Positions 52,002-63,800 of a DNA stretch of 64,000 nt are shown in pieces. Position numbers and translations under genes: made by a program. The notes below the pieces were generated by a model. The model saw only the letters and a list, made by a program, of their open reading frames with translations. It did not search any database and was not told the DNA's origin. The first letter of the stretch is position 1. Every line of letters begins with the position of its first letter. Origin of the DNA: Hippophae tibetana (lineage: Eukaryota; Streptophyta; Magnoliopsida; Rosales; Elaeagnaceae); the NCBI GenBank assembly GCA_037013495.1, contig CM072806.1:7494001-7558000 (forward strand), given 5' to 3'.

Positions 52002-52961
52002 CTGCACAAATACAAGAACAATTAAGAATGGGCCTTGTTCTAAATTTGATTTACTATAACAAATCAAATTTGCCTTCTATTTTCAAGTTAATGTTTGTTT
52101 AAAAGAGTATTCTGCAAACCTGTGGAAGACTAAATCAGATGAAAAGCACAGTGTGCCTAACATAAACCTATTTTGATGTGTTGAAATTTTTTAAACCATT
52201 TCCAAAACTAACAGTGTATTGGTTTCCTGTCTCCCTCTCATCCATTGCTAAGATTATCATAGTTTTCAACAACTGATAATTTTTTTTTTCAATTTTTAAA
52301 ATAAGTTTTGAGCAATCTTCAGGAGAATATACAGGTCTTACTCTCTGAACCCTCTAAAGTCTTAAACACCAAAAAGTCGGTGAAGCCGCCATTGAACTTA
52401 TTTGCAGCAAAATTAACCAAATTACAGGGAAAAAAGAAGAGTGAAAGCAACTTCACAATCTATCAAGGTGAGAGTATGAAGATTCTGTTATATATCAAAT
52501 CAATGAAACTTGGCCCTATCAGATCAGATTTCTTATTCTTAGTTCTCCTAAAATCTCAACTTTTAACACAGTAAATGCAAGAGTTCAATCGGCAGATTAA
52601 GATTTTAGCCAAAGACAATGCAAAATTGGTGACCAGCATGAATCATTCAGAGCTAATTAAGAAACTGATTACTAAATTCTTGCTATCGGATATCATATCA
52701 ACTCTTTTAATAGATGTCCACAATTTGACCTCTCTAAGTATGGAACCATATGCAATTTCAACGCCATTGACTACAGGGAAACATTAAATGTTGAAAATAT
52801 AAAACCACTATTTTCACGTTAACACTATACGTCCATCGAAAACTGAGACACAAGGAATCTAACAACAATAACAATTTGGGCATTCACATTAAGAAGGTCA
52901 AGTTCATATTTCATGACAAACATAATGAGTTTTCCAAAGAAAGAGAGAAAACTAGACATAC
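52002..52961 (-). other. Leader intron of the BT4-like gene
   Basis: Donor GTATGTC on the minus strand at 52961 and acceptor TTTGTGCAG ending at 52002 bound a 960-bp intron in the 5' UTR. Open frames on the opposite strand (52308-52574, 52575-52787) have no recognisable features. Confidence 0.6.
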
Positions 52962-53190
52962 CCTTTTCGATCCTTTTGATTTTATAGCCTAGCAGGAAGA
53001 ACAAAGATCAGAATCGGAATCTTGAAGCAATGTGATGATGAATTCCCTCTCGATCGATTGTGACTTTTACTCCATTAATCCTCTATCCCAGGTATACACA
53101 AAGGTCGCAAAAATTCACCTTCTCAATCTGTCTCTGAACGTCTGGGTTTGAGGTTTGGTGGTGAATTGAAGGATCTTCGACTGAAATGAT
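52962..53190 (-). other. Non-coding first exon of the BT4-like gene with a two-codon uORF
   Basis: Minus-strand sequence between the TATA box and the donor at 52962/52961 has leader composition. It contains ATG GAG TAA at 53067-53075, a complete two-codon upstream reading frame, before splicing to exon 2. The transcription start is estimated at about 25-30 bases from the TATA box. Confidence 0.55.
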
Positions 53191-53208
53191 TTGGCGCAAG
53201 AATCTGTG

Positions 53209-53216
53209 CTTATATA
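53209..53216 (-). promoter_or_regulatory. TATA box of the BT4-like gene
   Basis: TATATAAG on the minus strand, about 30 bases before the inferred start of the leader exon. A second AT-rich candidate (ATATATAAAAGC) lies just upstream near 53,226-53,240. Confidence 0.55.
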
Positions 53217-53356
53217 AATGTAGAGCTTTTATATATATATATATATATTTCCTCTCGTTCAAACACACGCTGCAAATTATGTAACTGTTAGTCTTCCTTC
53301 GGTACCCGAACGTTATACACACACATATATATATATGTTAAAAATAAAAAAACACT

Positions 53357-53387
<31 letters not shown>

Positions 53388-55182
53388 TAAAAAAACACTT
53401 CCTCTCATTCACACAGATAATATAAAGTAACGATGAATTGAATTTTTAAATAACTAATATTTCTTACTTTTATGACAAAATATTAATGAATTAAGGTGTA
53501 TTTTTTAATAATAAATAAGGATAAAAAGAAATTGAGTTATTCACATTTCTTTATTACTTTTTTGGACACGTTGGAAATAGAATAAAAAGAACACATTTAA
53601 GAATTACGTACATTGTTTGTTGCCATATATCACTTTATATTTATTCATTATCTTAATATAATTGCTAAATTATTATTTTTATTTATTATGACATTAATTA
53701 ATATTTTTAAATAAACACACAAAATAAATTTTATACTTTATTTTCTTTTCATTTTAATTTATATTTGTTATTAAATACACCACAATTTATTTATTGAGGA
53801 CAGCATTTAGTTTTGAAGTGGATATGTGCTGAATCAGTGACACGTGAGATATATGTATTGTGTTTATCCGCCAACGTTCACCTATCTCCCGCGTTTTGAT
53901 AGCTAGTTATGGCTATCAAAACGACCTCCATCATAATCACGTTTTCTTTATTTCGTGTATTTTATTTTTTAATATAATATATATATATATATATATATAA
54001 TTTTATAAATTAATACACTGTTAAAGAAAGTCATTCTCACCCCTTATCCTTACGGGAAAAATTCATTCATAATAACTTGTTATATAATAATAAATAATGT
54101 AATACATAATAACGAGATGCATTTAAAAATAAAAAAAATACAAGTTATTAATTAAAAATTACAGTTTAAATAAATATTTTTTAAAAATATTCTTTAATAT
54201 TACGTATCACAAGAGGATGGAAACGTACCAATCAGAAAGAAGTAAATTGGAAGAAAATAAACAAATCTTCCAGTTGAATCCTATGTGTTGAATAAAGAAC
54301 TCGGAAAATTAACAATTAGGAATATGGGTTAGAACGGCGCCGCTTGTGGATTTTCCCTATGGTTTCCGAATAGCGTTTTACCTAGATGACTGGCGAGGAT
54401 AAAATAGTAAATAGCGGCTTCAAAACGAAGTCGTTCTTCGAGAAATGACAAAAAGAGCATACCTATTAAACTACCTTTATAACGTGGTATTTATTCAGAT
54501 AATAACATATTAAGAAAAAAATACAAGTAGATAGTTATTATATTAGTTATATTTTTTTTACAATAATTTATTATAAATAAAAGTGTTTAATTATTTATTA
54601 ATGCTAATTTAAATATATTTTTACATGTCAATTAAGACATATATAAAAATATATTTTACTTGTCTCAAACCTATTTGGATGGTTTTAAATTTGTCTCCAA
54701 CTGTATATTTATTAAAATAATATCTGTAATTTAATAATCATGTTATATTTAACGACTACTATTTAAAGTGTTAATATTTATAACATAAAATAACAACAAG
54801 GTGTAGTGCATGTCAATTTTTTTTTTGTTTTATTTGTTAAGTGAATGAATAAAAATTAGATTGAAATCTTAAAAAGCATTACACCAATAGATTGGTAACA
54901 TATTTTAACAAATCAAAAATTAAAAGGAAATTTGCAATGTCCAAATTTGGTTTGGACTTGGGGATTAACATAATTTACTTTAATTTTTTTTATGTATATA
55001 TTTACATGAATTTATTTTTAATCTTTAAGAAAAAAATATATATTATTTTTTTATAATGTAAAATAACATATATATTTTACAAAAAATAACATATATTTTT
55101 ATTTTTTGACAAACATAAAAATAAAATTCTATCTTAAAAATAGATATATATATATATATATAATACAATTAAACTAAACAAT

Positions 55183-55440
55183 TTCTTTACTTTCAGCAGC
55201 CTCAGCCTCATTACAAAAGATGGTTCTCAACCGTTGGATTTTACAACAACGTCCATTCACTTACTAAACATTTTCTTTACTTTCAGCAGCCTCATTACAA
55301 AAGATGGTTCTCAACCGTTGGATTTTACAGCAACGTCCATTCACTTACTAAACATTTTCTTTACTTTCAGCAGCCTCATTACAAAAAGATGGTTCTCAAC
55401 CGTTGGATTTTACACGTCTTCATTCTTTGATTTCCGATCA
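55183..55440. repeat. Three-copy 84/85-bp tandem repeat
   Basis: Units start near TTTCTTTACTTTCAGCAGCC and include GATGGTTCTCAACCGTTGGA and CAACGTCCATTCACTTACTA. GATGGTTC recurs at 55219, 55303 and 55388, giving periods of 84 and 85. Copies are almost identical, so the expansion is recent. The 84-bp period keeps one frame open and creates a 73-codon repetitive ORF that I do not regard as a gene. Confidence 0.88.
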
Positions 55441-56496
55441 ATTATTGCTATTTGACGTACAAGGCTCTAATCCATGAGACAATTACAACTTCACATGCAA
55501 GATAAAAATCGGTGGAAAGAATTCCAACTGGTATTTGATCACTTTAGCTTCTTCTTTTCTTTTTTTTTTTCTTTTTTTTTTGTCAAAATACAACCTCAGA
55601 TGCAGCCTAATTCATAAGTTATTTTTATTAATATTAATCTTATATTAGTCTAAAATCCGTAGTCACATTTCTTACACAAAAATTTACAATTCAAAATAAA
55701 AAAATTATGTTACTTAAACTCTTTCATCCAAAAGATTATAATGATTCCTCTCGTGTACCCTAATCTATCAACTAGATTATCATTTATTAAAATTTTAAAA
55801 TTTGCAAAAATGAATTTCTTTTTATTAACTTAAAAAAGTCTAATATCTCAAACAATTTATAGGATGAATGGTACATATTCTCTAAAGACTCGTACAAATA
55901 TAGTCAATTTGATATAATCAAAAATTACAAACAAACAAAAAATTGTTTTAACATATTAATTACAATGTCTGATGGATTAGACAAAAAGAAAGTTTTTCAT
56001 TTTTTGCGTGAGATTTACTTTTAATAATACTAAAAGTACAATGAGGACAGTGACCCCAAAAAAATGCTCTTTCTTGTTGAGTAAGATCCAGATAGCTAAT
56101 GACAGAAGAAAAAAAAAAGAAAAGATCCAGCTAGCTCTTTTTTAATAGTTTTTGCCAAATCATGGACAGTTTGTGCTTTCAATTTTCAATTAATTAAAAA
56201 AAAAAAAAACCTATGGCTTTTAAGTAGTGTAAGGTCTCTTTCGTGTACCTAACATATCTCAACTTACTATAAAATAAATATAAAAATTTAAAAAAAAATC
56301 CCAACTTGATACTTGCTGATCAGTAGAAAATTTAAATCATTAGTCTATTCCAAATTTCAATGAAGATGACTCCATTTATAAAATTTCGCCTTCATAGGTT
56401 TATGACCGTACATAATTTAAAGAAAGCTGTTGGCAGATAAAAATTATATCTTCGAAAGATATATCTAATTTCAGATGAATACGATATTAATAATAA

Positions 56497-56604
56497 TCGA
56501 TGTGATATAATTTTGTGCCATGATCGATGTGATATCCTTTGTGCCATGATCGATGTGATATCCTTTGTGCCATGATCGATGTGATATCCTTTGTGCCATG
56601 ATCG
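56497..56604. repeat. Four-copy 26-bp tandem repeat
   Basis: The unit GATCGATGTGATATCCTTTG plus TGCCAT is repeated with three nearly identical copies and a diverged first copy (ATATAATTTTGTGCC). The unit contains ATCGAT and GATATC palindromes. No gene association is seen. Confidence 0.85.
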
Positions 56605-57945
56605 AGAAAAAAAATGCTAATACTTCACTTCATGTCTTAAAATGTACAGCGTTGATTATGTTATTAGCTCATGTACTCGCTTGGTTATAAGGAGATTATT
56701 TTAAACAAAACAAGATTGATCATAATTAAGAGAGTTTTAAAGTATACTCATATACATGAGATGTTTTCCATTACACTGGTTATATTATCTCCATTGAATT
56801 GAACTTCATATTGAAGTATATTTATAATTTAATAACTAAAAGTTAAAATAATAAAAAAAATAGTAATTAAACATTAGAGTACATAATACATATATATCAT
56901 GTATAATATGACATTTTTGTCTCACAAATTATGAATATAATATAATAATTATTAATATATCTTCTTTTCAAACCATAATTTGTCCATTGCTTTTACATTA
57001 TTTTTTTATTTTTATAATTTTATTTATGATTAGGTTTACTAATACAAACAATTTATGACTTATTTAGAATCCATATGTATTTTGAAATAATGACTTTCTC
57101 GTTTATTTTGAAAGAAAAAATATTTCTTATAAGAATTACAATATAACATGAGAATAAATGAGTTTATTCAATTATAAGTTTTTAACCTAGGTTGTAAGTT
57201 ATAACGTGTTATAACCTCTTTTTTTTAATTTTTGGTTAACGAGTTGATTTGAATCTAGTTAAATTTTTTTGAGTTATTTAAGATAACTCAAATTTAATCT
57301 GAATTTAATTTGATTTACGTTTGATTTGGGTTCTACAATTCATATTCGATTTGATCAATTGAACTACAATATAAATTATAATCTATAATCATAATAATTG
57401 ATTTAACCTTGTTTTCACAAATAATATTATTCATATGTTAATTGAAAAACTACCTCAAATAACAACCCAAAATTTGAATAATGCTCAAAGGCAAAATATC
57501 ATTGGGTTAACACGAGTTGTACCAACGTTCTTTAAAAAGATAATAATTATATGCATATTTTTAACGCTAAATAAATTTTTTATTGTAGTAATATATTATT
57601 TTTTGTGTGAATATTTTGGTATGTCATTATACGAGTTAACAATTTTTAGCAAATATATGGGTAAAAATGACATACATGGTGAGTAAATGGTTAAATATAT
57701 GCAATTTTTTCACATATTTGTAATTGTAGTAATATATTATATATATAAAAAATTCTTAAGTTAATGAGTATTCCAAAAATACTACATGTATTTAACTTTA
57801 ACCTAAACATTATAAAAATTAAAAATAAATAAAAAAGCATAATGAAAAGTTTCATGTTAAAGCTTTTAAGGTTTGTCATTCATATAATCAAAATTATTAA
57901 AATAGTATTGTGTGGTTGTAGTTAACTTTACACATGTAACCTAAT

Positions 57946-60045
57946 TATTAGAGTTGTATTTCGGCTAACTATATATATATATATATAGCAAGGTACTATT
58001 GAAATGATAAATATAATTCATTATTCTGATTTTCATTGTTTGTCTTCTCTATTTCTCCTAAGTTTCTTACGTTATCGAAGCTTAGGATTTGAAAAGGATT
58101 CTTGATTTCCTAGTTGTTTTCATGGCTACTTAAGATTCAACTACAACAAGAAGCTTCAATGATCAAGTTGTGTCTTCATCTACTTAGGCTTCGGTAGCTC
58201 CCCTAGTAAATCTTTTGTTTCAGACCAAACTGGATTGTTCCAATTATTTGCTATGGAAGAAACAATTGTTAAGTGTATCTTTGCTTATAACGTCGAGGAT
58301 TTTATCGATGGTTCACAAGTTACTCCTACAATGTATTTTCTAGGTATGACTTCCATTTCTCTGAGTATACGGCTTAAAAACATACTAATGGTTCAATGTG
58401 TAACATGACCTTTAGTTCAGTTACTGGTGATGTTTTTGGTTATATGCTTGGAAAACAAACTACTTCCAATTTATGGAAAGATATATTTGTTTCATCTATA
58501 TAATCATGTATAATGGAACTTCAACTTCAATTGCAAATCATCAAAAAAATGCTATGTTTGTTAATGATTATGTAATGGCATTCGAGACTATTGTTAACAA
58601 TCTTGCTGACATTGGTGAGCTAGTTTCACACAAGGATTTACTTCTTTATGCGGTTTTAGGCTTGAATCATCAATATAACCCGTTTGTGTGTAATATTACC
58701 CATTAGGATGGTTTTATGACTATTTAAGACTTTCATAGTCGCTTGTTGATTTTTGAAAATAATCTCAAACAACAAGATAAGGATGAGCATAATTAGGTTT
58801 TACAAGTCAATTTGGCCAAGTTTAATAACATAAATTTAAATGATTTGACACATTCCAATTCTGGTAGTACATGTATGATTACTCAGTGAAATTTTAGTGA
58901 TCAAATAAGACCTTCTAATGGTCCTGGTAAAGGCAAGGTACATAAGAATATTTAGTACCAATTCTATGAGAAAATGGGACATACTACATCACATTGTTTT
59001 AAGTTACATGATCTACTTGCTAGAAAAGGTCATGCTAATCAAAACAAAAATTAGCCCTTAAGCTTTACTACTTCCAAGTCTTCTAATGATAATGGTTGGG
59101 TGTTAGATATAGGAGCTACTACCCATATCCCCAATGATCCTTCTACACTTCGTAATCCTATTCCTTACTCCAATTTTGATGGTATTGTTATAGGTGATGG
59201 TTATTCTTTTTTTTCTATTTTTTTGGCACTATTTCCATTCCCACCCTCCATGTACCTTTATCTTTAATAAATATTTTTCATGCACCATGTGTCACTACTA
59301 TCTTTTCTCTATTCAATAGTTATGTTAAGACAATAATGTCTATGTTGAATTTCATTCTTCCCTTTTTTATGTTAAGGACAAGCTTTCGAGGAAGATTCTT
59401 CTTCAAAGACCATATGTCTTTACAAATTACTTGTTGGTATAAGGTTTTCCAAGTCTTCTTTCATGGAAACATATGGAGTTTATTGTGTTGCTTATCTTTC
59501 TACTACCGCTTGGTATGAAAGATTGTATCATGTTTCTAACTCAATTGTAAATATGTTTTGAATAAAAATTATACTGATGTAATAAATTCCATACTTCAAG
59601 TGTTTGTTAGTCTTGAAAACTTGGAAAGTCTCATAAAATGTATTTTCCTTTTGGTAAGCATGTAATTGCTTCATCTTCTTTTGACTTATTGTATATAGAT
59701 ATTTTAGGACCTTATCCTATTATTTCTTCTAATGGAGAACATTATTTTCTATTAATTGTTGATGATTTTACCTTTTTATATTGTATTTTATTTTTAACCA
59801 TTAAAGATCAAGCCACATTTGTTTTTCTTAAGTTTAGAACTATGGTTAAGTTATAATTTGGTATAAAATTAAGTTTGTCCAAAGTGATTGGGTTGTTGAA
59901 TTTAAACTAATTTTTTTCTTTTTCTTGAAAATTAAGGTTTGATTTACCATTAAACGTGTCATCATTCCTCTGAATAGAATGGAATGGTTGAGAGTCATCA
60001 TCAACGTGTCGTAGATATGGGTCTCACTTTGTTGCTACATTTTGG
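57946..60045 (+). pseudogene. Decayed Ty1/copia element (LTR, gag, protease, integrase), interrupted at 60,046
   Basis: A likely LTR end (TTAGAGTTGTATTTCGGC onward, from about 57,946) leads to a degraded primer site at 58070-58081. The gag start ATGGCTACTTAAGATTC is near 58,122. Gag then follows the Retrofit/Hopscotch-type pattern: LLFQTKLDCSNYLLWKKQLL, FETIVNNLADIGELVSHKDL and AVLGLNHQYNPFVCNIT. Protease reads GWVLDIGATTHIPNDPSTL (about 59.10 kb; DSGA became DIGA). Integrase reads FDLLYIDILGPYPI and GEHYFLLIVDDFT (59.68-59.77 kb). Stops and frameshifts are frequent. The integrase reading breaks at about 60,045 and a short continuation resembling LKIFGC appears at about 61,905. No RT was identified. 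Confidence 0.8.
58070..58081 (+). promoter_or_regulatory. Degraded tRNA-iMet primer-binding site
   Basis: CGTTATCGAAGC matches the copia consensus TGGTATCAGAGC at 8-9 of 12 positions and is followed by TTAGGATTTG, as usual in this copia group. It lies about 40 bases before the gag start. Confidence 0.5.
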
Positions 60046-61895
60046 TATCTGATGAACGAAAACCGGCATCACCGATTCTTGCAAATACTTTGGTTTTAAT
60101 ATTTATAAAACTCTCGCAAGTGCACGAATCATTTTCATAGAAAATGATAAGTATACTCCCAAGGTCGATCTAAGGAAGGAATGTATGTGGTTTTTAATTT
60201 ATTATTAAAATTTTAAAAAACGAAATTAAATCCTAAACATCCTGTCATGATAGTTTGGTTTTTGTGTTTCTAATCTAATAATATAAAAATAAACATAGAT
60301 ACAGATTAAATAAATATAATCTAATAACATAAAAATAAACATAGATACAGATTCAATAAATATTTATGAAAATTTTATCATTTATAATAGTGGAGTATTT
60401 ATGGATATAATAACTAAATTAATTATGCTTGCTCATATTATCTAGGTTATTAAAGATATAAATTGATATTTTATTGATTCTCTCTTTTTTATATAAATAC
60501 CACATTTGGTGGGGTTAGATATTTTTTGTTAACTAAACAAATCAATTAACACCTATGGGTGGGGTTGATAACTAATTTGGTTAATTAAATTAATTCCTTT
60601 TTCTAAGAGATTGAAAATGAACCATTTAAATGCCACCTTTGGTGGGGTTAGACAGTTTAAACTTTATTCAAGGTGTCCAAATTAAACATAAGAATTTAAT
60701 TATCCGAGTACTAACTTTCAAGTTTTAAAACCACTACTGAAAACATGTTGTCAATACATTTTCACATAATAATTCTTATAAAAACTTTTGAAATAGAGTT
60801 TCACTCTAACTACCGGGCGATTGTACCAACAAATAAAAAAGCACTACTCTAAATTAGACCGGATAACTAAACCTTAAAATCTAATTTTCAGTTTTAAGTT
60901 TGTAATGAAAAATAATATATTTCTCTCTAACATTCTTAATATAAAATCTTAAATAAAAATAAAATCAATTCATTTTAGAAATTTTCACCTATTTAATATT
61001 TCGCAAGCATAACAACGTTATTATTATATCATGATTATAAACAGCCAGCAGAGTTTAATTTAATCATAGACAAATTAAATATAACATGTAAGAATAAAGC
61101 ATAAAAAATAACTGTAAAGAAAATAAAATCCTTACAGAACTTCGATGCTATTCTCGTTGCTGGAAAACCTCCAAGCGGAATTTGCACTCCCATTTATTGA
61201 ATCAAAAAGCTAATAAATTACAAAAACATTACAAGTTCCTCTCAAAAAGAGAAGAACTCTAAAACTAAGAGAATTTAACTAAAAACTAAGAAAAGCTTAA
61301 AAACTAAGAAATGAGAGAAAGAAAAAAGAGAGAAATGTGTTTTGAAGGTGTTGAAGGTATTGAAGGTGTGTTTTGAAGTGAAGGGAAGGGGGGTATTTAT
61401 AGGTGAGGATGGAGAGAAAAAATGAGTAAAAAAATGTAAAAACGCGTAATGGAAATGCTGAGGTCATTGATGACGTCAGTATGACGTCATGGGCGGCTGC
61501 ACGTGAAAAATGGGGCGAACCGGGCGTTGGCGCGCGCGGATTAGGAGAAGGGCGCGGGCAGCTTGGCACAGATGGCTGGCATGCTGCGCGCGCGGTTGGG
61601 TAGCTGGGCGTGATTTTCTCCTTTTTGACATTTTTGACCCATTTTGTCCAATTTTTCCATATTTATTGACCTTTCCCCATTTATTTATTAATATATTTGT
61701 GATGTATTGCTTCAAGTATTCCTCTTTGAGTCTTTAAGTTGCGTTTTTAAGCCAAAATACCTGAAAAACAATAAAAATACTTGTGATTCCGAAAAAGACA
61801 AATTTATATAAATATATGATAAAACATATAAATATATATATTTTTAATAAATTAATGTGCATAAAATCATGGTTATTTTAGTGCTTTTTGAGCAC
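60046..61895 (-). mobile_element. LTR-like insertion inside the copia integrase, with minus-strand promoter
   Basis: About 1.85 kb separates copia integrase sequence on the left from a short continuation on the right. In plus orientation it begins TGATGAACGAAAACCGGCAT and ends TTTTTGAGCACTCA, giving TG...CA termini. GTATC occurs at both junctions (60,047 region; after TAA at about 61,902), though three bases off on the right. On the minus strand it has a GC-rich segment (61.44-61.62 kb), a TATA box (TATAAATA, 61394-61401) and, about 200 bases downstream, AATAAA (61193-61198). That order (U3, TATA, R with poly-A signal, U5) is LTR-like. Probably a solo LTR or non-autonomous LTR element; the superfamily is not assignable. 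Confidence 0.6.
61394..61401 (-). promoter_or_regulatory. TATA box of the LTR-like insertion
   Basis: TATAAATA within CACCTATAAATACCCCCC on the minus strand, followed by a CT-rich leader-like stretch. The AATAAA at 61193-61198 lies downstream in the same direction. Confidence 0.55.
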
Positions 61896-62192
61896 TCATA
61901 AGTATCCTTAAAATTTTTTGGATGCATGTTTTCCATACAAATGTGTTTGTTCTTAACTGTGTGCCATTAGGATTAATGTGTTAGTTATCTTAAACTTTCC
62001 AACAATTATTTTTCATGTTTCAAATGGAGTTTATATTGAAAATTTATAACCTGTAAAAGATCCCAGTGGGAAAGTCAATGTGAGTACTACAAATTTTGAC
62101 TCTAAATCCTGATTGTTATCTAATTAGACTCTCAATTAACTTATTTAATTTAAGCCCTTGGATCTGGATCAGATGGATGGTTGATATTGAGC
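61896..62192 (+). pseudogene. Possible right flank of the interrupted copia element
   Basis: A short stretch at 61,902-61,925 translates as SLKIF/WMH-like sequence matching the copia SLKVFGC region that follows the integrase core. The remaining sequence has no clear domain. Assignment rests mainly on its position after the insertion. Confidence 0.35.
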
Positions 62193-63800
62193 TTGTGAAC
62201 CTATTGTTGTATGTTTTACAACACACAAAAAACGTGCAAGTATACACGGTCACAAGTAATAATATTTGATAAGTAAGTTATCGTTCACACGGAGATTTGT
62301 TACTATAGTTTGTTGAGTACTAAAATTATCTCTCTCTGCTTTTATTCAAAATGATCGTTGATTGGAACAAAGCTAAGAAAACAGTTAAATAACAAAATAA
62401 AATAAATATAGGATTGCAATTTTTCACCAAATTAATCAACTCAAATCATATTATTTTCTTTTGATTTATATTTTTTAGTACATTCAATTTGTCAACTGAA
62501 AACTTCTAATTTTATTCATACATCTCTTCCGAGCTCCGTACAAACACACCTTGTTAAATTAATTCACTATATTCCTATGAGAATTAAATTCACCAAGATT
62601 CATTACGTTCTAAGTTCTCAAATGACCACACATACAATTAGGGTATATTCCTATCCTTCATCATACATGTCATTCTATCTACGAGCAATATACACACAAA
62701 TGCATCTTCCAAGTTTATTTATGTGTCATGGATCGTTTTGATAAGATTCGTAAATAATCAAAAAGCATTAAGCACAAAATAGAACGAACAAATTGAACGT
62801 CTTATAAATCTATCAAAAATAATTAAAATAAAAGCTACAAAAAGTAAGATCAAATGCAACCCTAAAAAAATTAAATTACTTCATAAAATTAAAATAAAAA
62901 TTACAACAGTTTCAGAAAAATTAGATGAAGAAAAAGGAAAATTAAAACACAACTTAGAAGAAATATTTGGCACACGCAGAACACAACAAAAGCCAAAAAA
63001 TGGCTTCTGCGTGTTCTGCAATCCAAACCCAAGCAACACAAAATAATCTCCAAAACTAAACTCTGCAAAACTCCAAAAAAACTTTTTTTACTCTATCATC
63101 TTATCTTCTATTTATAACATTAAATTTCTAAAAAAAATATATTTAAAAATATTTTTTTTATACACGCGGGAGACAGCTAATGATAGAGAAATTAATTTAA
63201 AATTACGAGTGGGGGACAAAAATGTATCGAAAATGGAATAAAAAATGCGGCTAATGTGAGTGGGCGAGCCGTCCGTTTCTGTTTTCCTTTTCAATAACTC
63301 TGCCACGTGTCGAAATCTGATTTGCTGAAACAAATAGTGGACACGTGGCATCACCTCATTTGTTGAAGGAAATGGGGGCACACAGAAATTGTCGCAAGGG
63401 ATTGGGGTGCGTGAAACATGGGGCAACGGCTATAACGCGTGCGAGATTCTGCACTTTTGCGTTCACCAAAATGTGCCACACGTCTGTAGATGATTCGTTC
63501 AAGGGGAAAGTGGGACACATGGAAGACTTTAATTGGCTGGAGGGAACGATTGCACGTGGTTCAGCCGCACGCGAATACAACCTTTGGCAGACGCGTAACT
63601 GACACGTGGGTCCCACCCTGCACGCCGGCCTGTGTGGCAGGTGGGCCCTACTGGCACGCCGAGCAGCGTAATCCGTGAAATTCATGTTTACGCTCTTTTG
63701 TCGCGCTTGCAATACACGTGCCTCATCGTATCCGTTGGTTGTCTGATCGAACGGTCGGTGTCGCCCAGAATTAATGTTGCGCGTGGCTTCCTTTTCCTGC
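62193..63800 (-). mobile_element. Second LTR-like block with minus-strand TATA and G-boxes
   Basis: Near 62,225-62,310 the sequence (CGTGCAAGTATACACGGTCA ... TTATCGTTCACACGGAGAT) resembles in layout the start of the previous insertion (CGCAAGTGCACGAATC ... CCCAAGGTCGATC). Further right a minus-strand TATA box (TATAAATAG, 63108-63116) is preceded by a GC-rich island (63.24-63.79 kb). The two blocks thus share a layout and orientation but little extended identity by eye. I infer another LTR of a related group, with its outer end near or beyond 63.8 kb. Confidence 0.4.
63300..63725 (-). promoter_or_regulatory. Cluster of five CACGTG G-boxes
   Basis: Perfect CACGTG palindromes lie at 63304-63309, 63342-63347, 63553-63558, 63603-63608 and 63715-63720, most as G-box/ABRE-type cores (GCCACGTGTC, GACACGTGGC, GACACGTGGG). 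They lie upstream of the minus-strand TATA box at 63108-63116. Such sites bind bZIP and bHLH factors in plants. No protein gene is visible downstream, so they probably belong to an LTR promoter. Confidence 0.6.

Larger units (their letters stand above)
53260..57945. other. AT-rich intergenic region with tandem repeats
   Basis: AT dinucleotide tracts occur at about 53,355-53,382, 53,967-53,999 and 55,145-55,162. A less AT-rich patch at 53.8-53.95 kb (GTGACACGTGAGATATATG; GTTTTGATAGC with its inverse GCTATCAAAAC) and another at 54.33-54.45 kb have no coding content. Two tandem arrays are listed separately. No gene seen. Confidence 0.6.

Noticed and set aside
52308..52787. Two consecutive plus-strand frames (88 and 70 aa)
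   Set aside because: They lie antisense in the leader intron of the BT4-like gene and resemble no known family.
55234..55455. 73-aa repetitive frame
   Set aside because: Produced by the 84-bp tandem repeat.
61510..61737. Arg-rich frame in the GC-rich part of the LTR-like insertion
   Set aside because: Composition artefact of a GC-rich U3-like region; no domain.
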